Assembly (NCBI RefSeq): GCF_030651615.1
Contig: NZ_JAUSCG010000107.1
Span: forward strand, 1-38,788
Reading direction: 5' to 3'
DNA: 38,788 bases
DNA from: Methanocalculus sp.
GTDB taxonomy: Archaea > Halobacteriota > Methanomicrobia > Methanomicrobiales > Methanocorpusculaceae
Below are positions 8,612 through 16,761 of the stretch, one piece after another. Position 1 is the stretch's first letter. Each line of letters opens with the position of its first letter. The notes under the pieces are model-generated. The model was not told the origin of the DNA. It saw nothing but the letters and a program-made list of their open reading frames with translations, and made no database searches. Position numbers and translations under genes: made by a program.

Positions 8612-9064
8612 TCATTCTCCTGATGGAGGAGATCTGGAGAGGGTATACCCACGCCTCTCGATCGCTCGATCGATGATCTGAGAAGATGAACAGAGTTCAC
8701 AATCCATATACTGGCCGATCCGAATGACCGGAATATCGATCCCTTCTGCTTTCAGTTCAGCCTCAAGGGTCTCCGGGGTGAACCGCTGGTTAAACCCAAT
8801 CGTGATGATATCGGGTTTGAGCTCCCGTATCGGCCGGAATTTGTCAACGAGATCACCAAGGACCGCATGATCGACCGGTTTTAGACCAAGCACCATCGCA
8901 AGCCGCTGCGCTTCGGGGATGATCGGTTGCGGCTTATGCCTGACATTATGCTCACGGGCAACGATCACATAGAGTTCATCACCGAGTGCTTTTGATCCGG
9001 CCAGATAGAAAAGGTGACCGGGATGGATGATATCAAAAGTACCAGTGGCAACGACTCTCGTCAT
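8612..9064 (-). CDS. ribL: Archaeal FAD synthase (FMN adenylyltransferase) RibL
   Basis: Transfers AMP from ATP to FMN, the last step of FAD formation in archaea. The 150-residue protein has the nucleotidyltransferase signature GTFDIIHPGH (8-17) at its N-terminus, the segment REHNVRHKPQPIIPEAQRL and a C-terminal CSSSQIIDR resembling the ISSTxI motif. Length and sequence fit the CTP:glycerol-3-phosphate cytidylyltransferase-like RibL family rather than bacterial RibF. CxxC at DCELC is also seen, in keeping with the redox-sensitive cysteines reported for RibL. The ATG overlaps the stop of the upstream JAMM gene by four bases (ATGA). It converges with the signalling operon; the 102-base gap to that operon holds nothing I recognise. 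Confidence 0.92.
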   Translation of the reverse strand: MTRVVATGTFDIIHPGHLFYLAGSKALGDELYVIVAREHNVRHKPQPIIPEAQRLAMVLGLKPVDHAVLGDLVDKFRPIRELKPDIITIGFNQRFTPETLEAELKAEGIDIPVIRIGQYMDCELCSSSQIIDRAIERRGYTLSRSPPSGE

Positions 9065-9453
9065 TCGACCACCTCAAGATCCCTTGGAGAACCATCACGT
9101 GAGAAAGCCAGCCAGTCACCTGATTCATAGGGATATCCGATGATCAGATGACAATCTCCAAAGCGAGGGAAGAACCCGATATCTGCATCTGATGGGTATA
9201 TCACACCGTTTGGATGGCTATGAGCACTACCTGAGAAGGTCATGCCAAGCGGGATCATATCGGTGATGATGGATGCGCTACTCTCGTCAAGTCTGGTTCC
9301 GGGGAGCAGGTTGATCCCGGATAGAATTCCATCTTCGGCTTCAAGAAGAGCAACAAACTCAAGCGGGTGCTGACTCTTTGCCATCTCAAGCAGTGTGGAG
9401 AGCGTATCGCATCTGATGGCACGGATCTTCATCTGGGTAGTATTTTCACCCAT
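9061..9453 (-). CDS. JAMM/MPN domain metalloprotease
   Basis: 130 residues, a single JAB1/MPN/Mov34 domain. The zinc-site pattern is complete: E32 (LEFVALL), H78-S-H80, then S88 and D91 (AHSHPNGVIYPSDADIGFF), so the protein is probably an active isopeptidase or thiocarboxylate-releasing enzyme. Archaeal JAMM proteins remove ubiquitin-like SAMP modifiers or act on sulfur-carrier proteins; which applies here is not visible. It is coupled by an ATGA overlap to the FAD synthase gene. The start is uncertain: ATG at 9453 gives only six bases to the divergent gene, while MKIRAIR at 9432 would follow a GGGTGA site with a longer gap. Confidence 0.88.
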   Translation of the reverse strand: MGENTTQMKIRAIRCDTLSTLLEMAKSQHPLEFVALLEAEDGILSGINLLPGTRLDESSASIITDMIPLGMTFSGSAHSHPNGVIYPSDADIGFFPRFGDCHLIIGYPYESGDWLAFSRDGSPRDLEVVE

Positions 9454-9459
9454 AAGACT

Positions 9460-10902
9460 ATGAATGCTTTGAATGAGAAGATTTCATCACCAGAAAAAAA
9501 CCACGATATACTGATGGAGGGGAACGTTACAATCCGGGGTAGGGAAATCCGGTATATCATCATCAGATCGAAGGAGAAAGGTATGAAGATTGCTCTTTTG
9601 CCGGATCGGACCGTTGAGATCAGAGCCCCGACCAGGATCACGGAATCTGAAGCCAGAAGGTTTCTGAACCACCATGCAGACTGGATATTCCAACATCAGA
9701 GACCGATCGCACCCGAGATCGATCTTCCTCTGGAAGTTGAAACACCTTTCAAGGGAGAACCATTTATCATCGATGATATGACGGTTCGGTATACCATCAA
9801 AATCGATCAGACAGAGAAATACCCTGCAGTTTGGGTGGGAGAAGGGCGGGAGGTCACGATCAGCACTCCAAAACCGATCACCCAGAAACGCGCCCATGCA
9901 TACCTGATGAAGCATATCGACAGGATACGTGAGGAGATTTTCTTAATGGAAGGCGGATGGCAGGGAGGAACCTTTCTTGTTGCCGAAACAGCCGTACCCT
10001 ACAGCGTGATCATCAACAAGCGGAGGAGATACCCCTGCCTGATCATCAAAGAATACTCGCAGATCAACCTTGAGACGCCCGCTCCCATGACCAGACCCGC
10101 ATGTGAGGCGTTCCTGAATGAGCATAAGGACTGGATCGCCACAGTCTTTCAGAAAAATGATACCAGTGGGACATTCAATAACGGAGTTATTGAGATCGAT
10201 GGTGAGGAGATACCCTATTATGTCATCACCAACCGACGGAAAAAACGGATCTCCACCAGTATCCGGGATGATCTGGCGATCGAGATTCGATCCCCAACAC
10301 CCCTCCCGGAAGTGACTGCCATCTCCATCATCCGGGATATCACAACCTGGATTGTGGATAGCCGAAAGCGAAAGAAAGATCAGATGCAGAAGAGACAGGC
10401 CCCACGATATCAGGACGGGGAGACGATCCCGTTTTATGGGAGGCTGCTTTCGATTCGGCATCTCGAATCAGATGGATCTATCTCAGCGGCAATTGCAGGT
10501 GATGAACTCCTGATATGGCTCCCACCCGGCCTGACACCGGATATTTTCATTGAGCGTGTCAGAACAGCTGTGGTGGACGCATACTTCTCTGCAATCCTCC
10601 CGATCGCAGGGGAGATTGCAGAACGTGCTGCAAAAAGGATCGGTGTTCCCACCCCGGATATCAGATTCGGATACCAGAAACGGAGGTTTGGGTCATGCAC
10701 ACCCTGCAATGGGATTATCCTCAACCTCAAACTCGCTATGGCCCCTCCCATGTTCCTTGAATATACGATCATTCACGAGGTCTGCCACCTGATCGAGAGG
10801 AACCACCAGAAACCGTTCTGGGATCTCGTCGAATCAGTCTTCCCGGATTATCTCATCCATCATAAAGAAATGCAGAGAGAAGGTATGAATTATGTCTTCT
10901 AG
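9460..10902 (+). CDS. YgjP/DUF45-type metallopeptidase with four N-terminal modules
   Basis: 480 residues from ATG 9460; ATG 9514 (462 residues, MEGNVTIRG) is an alternative start. The C-terminal part is a zinc metallopeptidase domain with RRFGSCTP (409-416), HEVCH (439-443) and NH (H449) as third ligand, the arrangement of YgjP (M48-related). Ahead of it a module of about 55 residues of the pattern 'I.y.v....rr....i.....v.i.tP.......a..fl.....wI' occurs four times: roughly 24-78, 102-159, 171-230 and 243-300. An ordinary YgjP has one such module, so three are extra. YgjP proteins are often linked to restriction genes, but none lies here. Substrate unknown. The divergent JAMM gene starts six bases away. 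Confidence 0.88.
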   Translation: MNALNEKISSPEKNHDILMEGNVTIRGREIRYIIIRSKEKGMKIALLPDRTVEIRAPTRITESEARRFLNHHADWIFQHQRPIAPEIDLPLEVETPFKGEPFIIDDMTVRYTIKIDQTEKYPAVWVGEGREVTISTPKPITQKRAHAYLMKHIDRIREEIFLMEGGWQGGTFLVAETAVPYSVIINKRRRYPCLIIKEYSQINLETPAPMTRPACEAFLNEHKDWIATVFQKNDTSGTFNNGVIEIDGEEIPYYVITNRRKKRISTSIRDDLAIEIRSPTPLPEVTAISIIRDITTWIVDSRKRKKDQMQKRQAPRYQDGETIPFYGRLLSIRHLESDGSISAAIAGDELLIWLPPGLTPDIFIERVRTAVVDAYFSAILPIAGEIAERAAKRIGVPTPDIRFGYQKRRFGSCTPCNGIILNLKLAMAPPMFLEYTIIHEVCHLIERNHQKPFWDLVESVFPDYLIHHKEMQREGMNYVF

Positions 10903-11588
10903 AAGAACCGGCGTTTCTGCTGGGCCTCAGTACTTTTCATTCCAGCGAGGGCTTCAAGGCTCCTTCTGATCGAGGGGAGGCGTCTTTCAACCAGATTCCA
11001 TATAAGCCTGAGGTCAGTACCATAACAGGGAGAGATCATATCCGGGAGAGCGGTGAGTGCATGCCAGGGAACTGCCGGGTATTTTTGCATATGTTCATCA
11101 GAAAGGCAGCGACTGAAGAGTCCGATCGATATGATAAGAGAGAGGACGGCTTGGCAGGTTTTCTCATCATTTATAAACTCTTCATATCTCATACCCCGGC
11201 AGAATCGTTCAATATCTGAGATTGAACAGATAATCTCTCTCTGGAAGATGAGTTGATCATCCTGAGTAACCTCTTCTGCCTGAAGGATGCATGGTTTTAA
11301 TTCATCCCGGAGCCCCATCAGCGATATGATGCGGAGCTTCTGACCGACCTTCCCCTCAATGAAACGTGAGAGACTAGCCATATCAAGAATATCGCGATCA
11401 CCTGAGAAGGCAACAATGGCACATACACCGGTTTCACCGGGAATAGGAGGCGTAAACAGACCGAGCTGTGTTACCCCAAAGAGTGAAGCCATCTCGGACT
11501 TCAAGTCTTTCAGAATGGAGACGATCTCCTTTCTCGACCTCAAGCCACCCCTGCTCCCACTGCTCATACATGTATGCTCGGATATCAA
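10899..11588 (-). CDS. MNT-HEPN fusion with degenerate active sites
   Basis: 229 residues from a TTG start at 11588, supported by AGGTGAGG (11599-11606) ten bases upstream; ATG 11567 is an alternative. The N-terminal half (about 25-115) follows the MntA-type minimal nucleotidyltransferase antitoxin: FGVTQLGLF, then PGETG, then the LRIISLMGLRDELKPCILQAEEV end. The GS and DxD catalytic residues are gone (LFTPP, AIVAF). The C-terminal half (about 118-215) follows HepT/DUF86 HEPN toxins, including KYPAVPWHAL and YGTDLRLIW, but R-N-x-x-x-H is replaced (PDMISP) while the Tyr position is kept. It thus looks like a toxin-antitoxin pair fused into one protein with both activities lost. The upstream small membrane protein gene ends 12 bases before it. 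Confidence 0.68.
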   Translation of the reverse strand: MISEHTCMSSGSRGGLRSRKEIVSILKDLKSEMASLFGVTQLGLFTPPIPGETGVCAIVAFSGDRDILDMASLSRFIEGKVGQKLRIISLMGLRDELKPCILQAEEVTQDDQLIFQREIICSISDIERFCRGMRYEEFINDEKTCQAVLSLIISIGLFSRCLSDEHMQKYPAVPWHALTALPDMISPCYGTDLRLIWNLVERRLPSIRRSLEALAGMKSTEAQQKRRFF

Positions 11589-11600
11589 TGATATTAAGCC

Positions 11601-11816
11601 TCACCTATTCTTTCCCATTTTTCTTCTGAAGCGCCACTCCATAATTTGGCCCAGAGTACATCCCATCTTTTTTTTCTCCGATTGTCGCCGCTTATCTCTT
11701 GCATGGGATAACGAAATTAACATACGAAGAGAAATCAGGATGAAGAAGAGAAGAAGAGCTATGCTGACAACGATAAGGAGATTGACAAATATTTCCGATA
11801 TGTATGTAAGATTCAT
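11601..11816 (-). CDS. Small single-pass membrane protein
   Basis: 71 residues: a short N-terminal stretch, one hydrophobic segment (about residues 7-35, LLIVVSIALLLFFILISL inside) and a strongly basic C-terminal half with RDKRRQSEKKK, which by the positive-inside rule should face the cytoplasm. No recognised family. I accept it as a gene because it has an ATG, a coherent membrane topology, follows an AT-rich 79-base gap, and ends 12 bases before the TTG start of the MNT-HEPN fusion with that gene's ribosome site covering its stop codon (AGGTGAGG includes the TGA). The two are probably one operon. An antisense frame (11359-11850, plus) is less protein-like. Confidence 0.6.
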   Translation of the reverse strand: MNLTYISEIFVNLLIVVSIALLLFFILISLRMLISLSHARDKRRQSEKKKMGCTLGQIMEWRFRRKMGKNR

Positions 11817-11895
11817 AAAACCGATGATATGCAGTAGCTCTATGTTTTGATCGTTGTTTCTTTACATTAACCTTAGTAAATTTATTGACGAACCG

Positions 11896-12555
11896 CTATT
11901 GAAGAGGCTTCAGAGTGCCCTGACGGGCTTCATGCAGTCGATGAGCGTTCTGATCATGGATACTGGCAAGATACTGCTCATACGTTAGTTCAGGGGAGGG
12001 AGAGCGAGTTGTCTTGCAGATCGCAAGAGCCTCATCACACAGGCCGGATCTTCTGAGAAGGTCAGCCAGGATCGTCTCTTCCATCTGGTCCCCTTCTGCA
12101 AACCTGACATTCGATCTCTTCGCCTCGGAGAATGAATGAAATGCCTGTTGGCGGCATATGGATGCAGATAGAGGGTCTCCTGCATCATCGCAGACCCATG
12201 CTGCGTGGAGATTTGCCCATCCAGCTTTTACATTATAATTCTGCCTCTTAAGGATCAACGACCAGCAGAGAAACCGTCTCGCCAGCAGGGGAAAGGAAGG
12301 GTCATTGAGTTGAGCGCGATACCCACGGCTCCTCACAATAGCATCAACCCCCTCAGAAACATGCCCGATATCAGTTGAGCAGTATCCGCATGACGGACAA
12401 TGCTGAATCCAGGAGTAGATGGTTGAACGGAGTGATTCGGGTGGTCGGAGATCAAGATCGGGAGAACCCCGTGCATCGGACTCAAGAAGGAAGAACTGCC
12501 TGCTTGAAATACCGCATAAGGCACATTCCCGGTCGATCTCGATCGTCTGGCTCAT
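11896..12555 (-). CDS. DUF2225-like zinc-ribbon protein
   Basis: 219 residues. The N-terminus has two cysteine pairs, CALC (11-14) and CPSCGYC (53-59), spaced as a zinc ribbon; the rest is helical with a repeated pattern of TPR type (ARRFLCWSLILKR, WANLHAAWVCDDAG, ASICRQQAFHSFSEA, ILADLLRRSGLCDEALAIC). The CPxCGY signature and the helical tail recall the DUF2225 family, of unknown function. No membrane segment. The gene is single: 40 bases upstream is the end of an ABC permease gene, and the gap (12556-12597) holds an AT-rich promoter with TATATTAG. A role in metal or RNA binding is conceivable, but nothing in the sequence decides. Confidence 0.7.
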   Translation of the reverse strand: MSQTIEIDRECALCGISSRQFFLLESDARGSPDLDLRPPESLRSTIYSWIQHCPSCGYCSTDIGHVSEGVDAIVRSRGYRAQLNDPSFPLLARRFLCWSLILKRQNYNVKAGWANLHAAWVCDDAGDPLSASICRQQAFHSFSEAKRSNVRFAEGDQMEETILADLLRRSGLCDEALAICKTTRSPSPELTYEQYLASIHDQNAHRLHEARQGTLKPLQ

Positions 12556-12597
12556 TTCGGTAAAATATAACGGAACTAATATAAAAATATATCAGCA

Positions 12598-13677
12598 TCA
12601 CCGCATCGGCAGAAGACCAATACGTTCTGCATATCGGTTGAGCAGGATCGATAAAAGCACTGCCAGGGCAACAATACCAGAGAGTATCATCCAGTGGAGC
12701 GGGCCGATCGTTCCTACCGCAAGGCGTACAAGGAGATTGAGGGGATTGTAGGGAACAGCCATTGCAAGAATGATAACCACGACGACTGCTGTTGAGAAGA
12801 TGAACTGGGCACTCGTCCTTTCACGATAATGGAGAGCACAGAAAGCACCGATTAAGATCAGGATCATCGATCCGAAGATGACATGGAGAAGGATCTCAAC
12901 CGGGTGCTGTACAACGATTCCGTTTGCGGCCAGGAGTGCAAGCCATGCAGCAGACTGAACGGGCACAATTAAGATACAGGCAAGGATCTTCCCCCATAGC
13001 ATCTCAGAATAGGTGACAGTCGTGGAGAGGAGCGTCTCAAGGGTGCCGGACTGATACTCTTCGGTTATGAGATCGATGATCAGCGCCGCAGAGATGATTG
13101 CAGGCATAAAGACGAGGAGCGGAATGAGAAGGCCGAAGACGAACTCGAAGTAGTTCGAACCCCCTCTGGTGTCTGGGAAGTTCAGTTTGATCGGATTCAT
13201 CATCAGGCGCTCAGATCGAACGGATCGGAGTTCCTCTTCAAATGTTAAGAGCACCTCTTTCATCTTCACCTCAACAATAGAGGACTGGATATCATTCTGA
13301 AGGGTGTAGAGGGTCACCACAATCGGCCCTTCGTCATCAGGAAGGGTGGGAGGAACCCAGATGACTGCTGAAATCTGCCGCTCTTTCAGTGAAGCAATCG
13401 CCGAATCGAGATCCATCCTGTATGCAGCAAGGTCGCGCCTGTCATCGATTATCGAGTAAAGGCCACCCTCTTTTTCACCGACATACCCGATCCCATATTC
13501 AACCCCCTGATATCCGGAGATCGCATTCGGATCGTACATCGCCGTGAGACCAACCATCAGAAACGAGGAGAAGAGGGCGATGAAGAGCTGGAGGAGGATC
13601 GCAAAGACGATCGTCTTCTCTGCATACAGTCCCGATAGCTCTTTTTTTGCTACAATTGCAATATTCCGGCTCTTCAT
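12598..13677 (-). CDS. ABC-2 type transporter permease (NatB-like)
   Basis: 359 residues. One N-terminal membrane helix (about 22-45) is followed by a roughly 130-residue extracytoplasmic domain and then a block of five or six helices (about 180-350) ending near a basic C-terminus. The segment LITEEYQSGTLETLLSTTVTYSEMLWGKI, between the second and third helices, is the conserved coupling region of ABC-2 exporters (EExxGTLExLLxTPV). The organisation matches NatB and related sodium or drug exporters. The ATG overlaps the end of the second permease gene by four bases (ATGA), and the ATPase gene is divergent just beyond. Substrate cannot be told. Confidence 0.88.
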   Translation of the reverse strand: MKSRNIAIVAKKELSGLYAEKTIVFAILLQLFIALFSSFLMVGLTAMYDPNAISGYQGVEYGIGYVGEKEGGLYSIIDDRRDLAAYRMDLDSAIASLKERQISAVIWVPPTLPDDEGPIVVTLYTLQNDIQSSIVEVKMKEVLLTFEEELRSVRSERLMMNPIKLNFPDTRGGSNYFEFVFGLLIPLLVFMPAIISAALIIDLITEEYQSGTLETLLSTTVTYSEMLWGKILACILIVPVQSAAWLALLAANGIVVQHPVEILLHVIFGSMILILIGAFCALHYRERTSAQFIFSTAVVVVIILAMAVPYNPLNLLVRLAVGTIGPLHWMILSGIVALAVLLSILLNRYAERIGLLPMR

Positions 13678-15485
13678 AATGAAATCACCCCGATTACGAT
13701 GAGATTATAGAGTACGTGGATGATGGCAGCAAGGATGATACCAGGAACATACAGGCGCAGACCTCCGGTTTTTAATGCAACGGCTACAACAAGCAGACAA
13801 CCGGCATGGAGGAGGAAAGGCATCCAGAGGACCTGAAGGGAGAGGAAGAGGATACTCCCAAAGACCGATTCGGTCACCTGCGCGATGGTGGCAAAGAGAA
13901 GGAGCTTTTCTCCTATGAGAAAACCTAGCGCAGTAGCGGCTGATCCGAATATGACAAGCCGCCATGTCAGTCCACCAGGAAGGATCTTTGCGAGGGCATA
14001 GATTCCAATAGACTTTGCCACCTCCTCGGTTACAGCTGCATACCCGATCAGAAGGAGGAGGGAGAGTGGCATCGGGAGGTTGAAGAAGAGGACGAGACCG
14101 AGGAGCTGGACCATGAAGACGAAGGGTATGACGAGTGCTCCCAGGGTAAAGACCGAGATGAGCGGGTACCTCTTCGATATTCCGGCTGAGATGAATTCGA
14201 TCGTCCGCGGGAGGAGGCGATGAAGAGAGAAGAGACGCTCTTCATTGAAGTTCACCGATCCGGCATAGAGAAGGATGGCACTTGTCAGGAAGAAGAGGCT
14301 CGTGGAATAGATGTAATCGGTGAGTGCAAATGAATCTCCCTGAATCTCAAGAACGATCAGGGTAAGGGGGGAGATGAGGGATACGACATGGACGTTGGCA
14401 AAGATGCTTGGGAAGAAGAGATACGAGGTTGCAACTGTTGAGAAGAATATGGAGAGGAATGAGAGCTCCTTGAAACTGCGGGCAAGCATACCGATGACAA
14501 GAGCGGCAGAGAGGAAGAAGAGGATTACCGGGATGAGCGGGAGAATAATGATGAGGGGTAGATCGCTTATCAGGATGATAAGAAGAGAGATCAGAAGCAT
14601 CATGGCAAGATAGGGAAGCGCCTTTCCGATGATGATCGCAGACGGATGATAGGGAACCGAGAGGAGGATCTCACCCCTCCGTTCGATCCGTTCGTTCATT
14701 ATACTCATCATGTAGAACTGTGATGTGAAGTATAAGGGGAAGATGAAGACGAAGATCAGTATGATCGAGTCAAACGGGAGTGGCGGTGCAAGCTGATCCG
14801 GGGTCCGAAACGATCCGAGTTCGGACTCCTGCCCGATGACCTGCGTATACCTTCCGACTGAGTCGTCCTGCACTGCTGACCGGGAGATCTCTGCCCTGAG
14901 CACCCGCGGGTCATAAGGGACAGCACCATCAGGGGTTGCAACCGGGACGATCGGGCCCTGTGGTGCGGGCGCCTGCCCCTGTGGGATTGGAGAGACCCGC
15001 TGACCGCTCTGCGTCGCAGTAAAATCAAGTTCACTCTTCTCATAACGGCGATCGATCCAGAGCGGATAAGCAGCATACAGGTCGGGCTCTTCTGCATTGA
15101 TGAGGGCGGTATACCTTTCAAATACGCGTTCAAGTGATGTCAGCGCGGCCCGCCCTTTCTCATCATCCATCACATAGACCTCGGAGTTGAGGATGATGAC
15201 GTCATAAAATTCGCGGTTATTCCAGAGCGACTGACCTGAATCGAGGTAGACAGTGAATCTGGTATCTTCTGCGATCACCTGGCCGGCCGGGACATTGTCT
15301 GTTCCAAGCCGGTAGATCCCATCCTGAAGATGAACACCACTCTCTGCTGCCAGACCCGATGCCGCAACAAGGAAGACGAAGAGCACTATCGCTGCAGGCA
15401 GAACTCCACGACCCATTGTAGAGAGGGTACGCAGGAGCTCCCACCGGGCTATCACTGAGATCTGCCTGAGTGTGCTCATTCCCAT
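13674..15485 (-). CDS. ABC-2 permease fused to a PrsW-type intramembrane protease
   Basis: 603 residues. The N-terminal part (1-400) is an ABC-2 permease: helix at 23-45, a long outer domain rich in Pro and Gly at its end, then a helix block starting near 240 with NERIERRGEILLSVPYHPSAIIIGK as coupling segment. The last 180 residues are a separate membrane block carrying the PrsW/CPBP-like motifs: EEVAK (487-491), GFLIGEKLL (about 521), FLLHAGC (about 557) and HVLYN (about 590). PrsW enzymes are glutamate-type intramembrane proteases. The TATA-like TATAAAAG at 15511-15518 is read on the minus strand about 29 bases from the ATG, so the mRNA is probably leaderless. The fusion suggests that transport and membrane proteolysis act together. 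Confidence 0.82.
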   Translation of the reverse strand: MGMSTLRQISVIARWELLRTLSTMGRGVLPAAIVLFVFLVAASGLAAESGVHLQDGIYRLGTDNVPAGQVIAEDTRFTVYLDSGQSLWNNREFYDVIILNSEVYVMDDEKGRAALTSLERVFERYTALINAEEPDLYAAYPLWIDRRYEKSELDFTATQSGQRVSPIPQGQAPAPQGPIVPVATPDGAVPYDPRVLRAEISRSAVQDDSVGRYTQVIGQESELGSFRTPDQLAPPLPFDSIILIFVFIFPLYFTSQFYMMSIMNERIERRGEILLSVPYHPSAIIIGKALPYLAMMLLISLLIILISDLPLIIILPLIPVILFFLSAALVIGMLARSFKELSFLSIFFSTVATSYLFFPSIFANVHVVSLISPLTLIVLEIQGDSFALTDYIYSTSLFFLTSAILLYAGSVNFNEERLFSLHRLLPRTIEFISAGISKRYPLISVFTLGALVIPFVFMVQLLGLVLFFNLPMPLSLLLLIGYAAVTEEVAKSIGIYALAKILPGGLTWRLVIFGSAATALGFLIGEKLLLFATIAQVTESVFGSILFLSLQVLWMPFLLHAGCLLVVAVALKTGGLRLYVPGIILAAIIHVLYNLIVIGVISL

Positions 15486-15614
15486 GCAACCGTAGATAAG
15501 ATTTTCCTTCTATAAAAGACTCTTGACGCTGCCATGGTGGTAAATTGGAGTTGTCTTTCCTTTATCAACCTGCCAGAGAACCTTTATCTCATCTCGGGGC
15601 GATTTCGTTTTAAT

Positions 15615-16496
15615 ATGATCCATGCCCGGAACATCAGGAAAGAGTTTGATGGGTTCATCGCACTGAAGGGAGTCGATTTTGAGATCGAAGATACCGGGAT
15701 ATTCGGGATCATCGGCCATAATGGGGCAGGAAAGACGACGCTTCTGAAGATGATGGCCGGTCTTCTCACCCCGACATCAGGGACACTCATCATTGACGGG
15801 ATCGATGTTGTACAGGACCCGAATGCGTTGAAAGAGAGGCTTGGGTATCTCCCTGAGGAGTCCCGTCTGTACGATACGATGACAATCTCTTCCTACCTGA
15901 CCTTCTTTGGAGATATCTATGGAATGTCACGGATGGATACCAGGAGGCGATCAGAGGAGCTCCTCAATTCACTGAACCTCACGAATGAAGGGAAGAAGAT
16001 CGGGGAGCTCTCAAAAGGGATGCGCAGGAAGGTTGCAATTGCCCGGTCACTCCTCCACGACCCAAAGATTCTGGTCTATGATGAGGCAACCTCAGGTCTT
16101 GATCCGATGACGTCACGGTTCATCACCGGATACCTCAAGGATCTCAGACGCGAAGGCAAGACGATCATCCTCTCGGCACACAACCTCTTTCAGGTGGAGG
16201 AGATCTCAGATCTGGTGATGATCCTTTCAGGCGGTGAGAAGGTCGCCTTCGGCACCATGGACGAACTGAGGGAGCGGTTCGGATCACTGACATACTACAT
16301 TCATTTCCAGATTCGTGAGCAGGAAGCGCTCAGGGTAATGGTTGAGTACTCAGCAGATAATGGGGCATATCTGGCAAAGGCAAAAAATATCGATGAGCTT
16401 AACCGGATTACGGCACACATTGCAGCCTCCGGCGGTGATATCGAACGAATTGAATCGCGGTATCCAACACTTGAAGAGATGCTGATGGCGGTATGA
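15615..16496 (+). CDS. ABC transporter ATP-binding protein
   Basis: 293 residues; energises the two permeases encoded on the other strand. Walker A GHNGAGKTT (about 38-46), signature LSKGMRRKVAIARSL (about 134-148), Walker B ILVYDEATSGLDP (about 154-166) and switch His (SAHNLFQ) are intact; the roughly 80-residue C-terminal extension is usual in the NatA/CcmA-like export group. The frame is open from 15534, but ATG 15615 begins the conserved domain (MIHARNIRKEF) and lies 27-32 bases after TTTATC (15583-15588), so the transcript is likely leaderless. The divergent arrangement with the permeases leaves a 129-base control region. Confidence 0.95.
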   Translation: MIHARNIRKEFDGFIALKGVDFEIEDTGIFGIIGHNGAGKTTLLKMMAGLLTPTSGTLIIDGIDVVQDPNALKERLGYLPEESRLYDTMTISSYLTFFGDIYGMSRMDTRRRSEELLNSLNLTNEGKKIGELSKGMRRKVAIARSLLHDPKILVYDEATSGLDPMTSRFITGYLKDLRREGKTIILSAHNLFQVEEISDLVMILSGGEKVAFGTMDELRERFGSLTYYIHFQIREQEALRVMVEYSADNGAYLAKAKNIDELNRITAHIAASGGDIERIESRYPTLEEMLMAV

Positions 16497-16589
16497 AGAT
16501 GATTAAACTTAGGTTATATCTGGAAATTGCGCTCAGAACGCATAAAATCGATAGTACAATAACAATTCAAGTTCAGCAAAAGAAGAAAG

Positions 16590-16663
16590 CGGGCCTGAAG
16601 GGATTTGAACCCCTGACCTACGGATTAAGAGTCCGTCGCTATGCCTGACTAAGCCACAGGCCC
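16590..16663 (-). tRNA. tRNA-Lys (anticodon CTT)
   Basis: Read on the minus strand: acceptor GGGCCTG (16663-16657) pairs with CAGGCCC (16597-16591); discriminator G at 16590. The anticodon arm is ACGGA-CTCTTAA-TCCGT, giving CUU, which reads AAG lysine codons. The T arm is AGGGG-TTCAAAT-CCCTT. The D stem is weak, GCT/AGC with a fourth mismatched pair. CCA is not encoded, as usual in archaea. A T-rich run (TTTCTTCTTTT, bases 16588-16578) follows and can end transcription. A TATA-like AAATATATAG lies about 35 bases upstream near 16700. Confidence 0.96.
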
Positions 16664-16761
16664 ACGCTTTTGACCTAATTAAGTTGATGCCAGGACTATA
16701 TATTTGTTAGCATTTCTTCCCCGGAACATCATTATTATCCTGAAGAGACTATATTGTATGC

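Noticed and set aside
9943..10461. 172-residue minus-strand open frame inside the YgjP gene
   Set aside because: Antisense to a clearly conserved protease; composition typical of a shadow.
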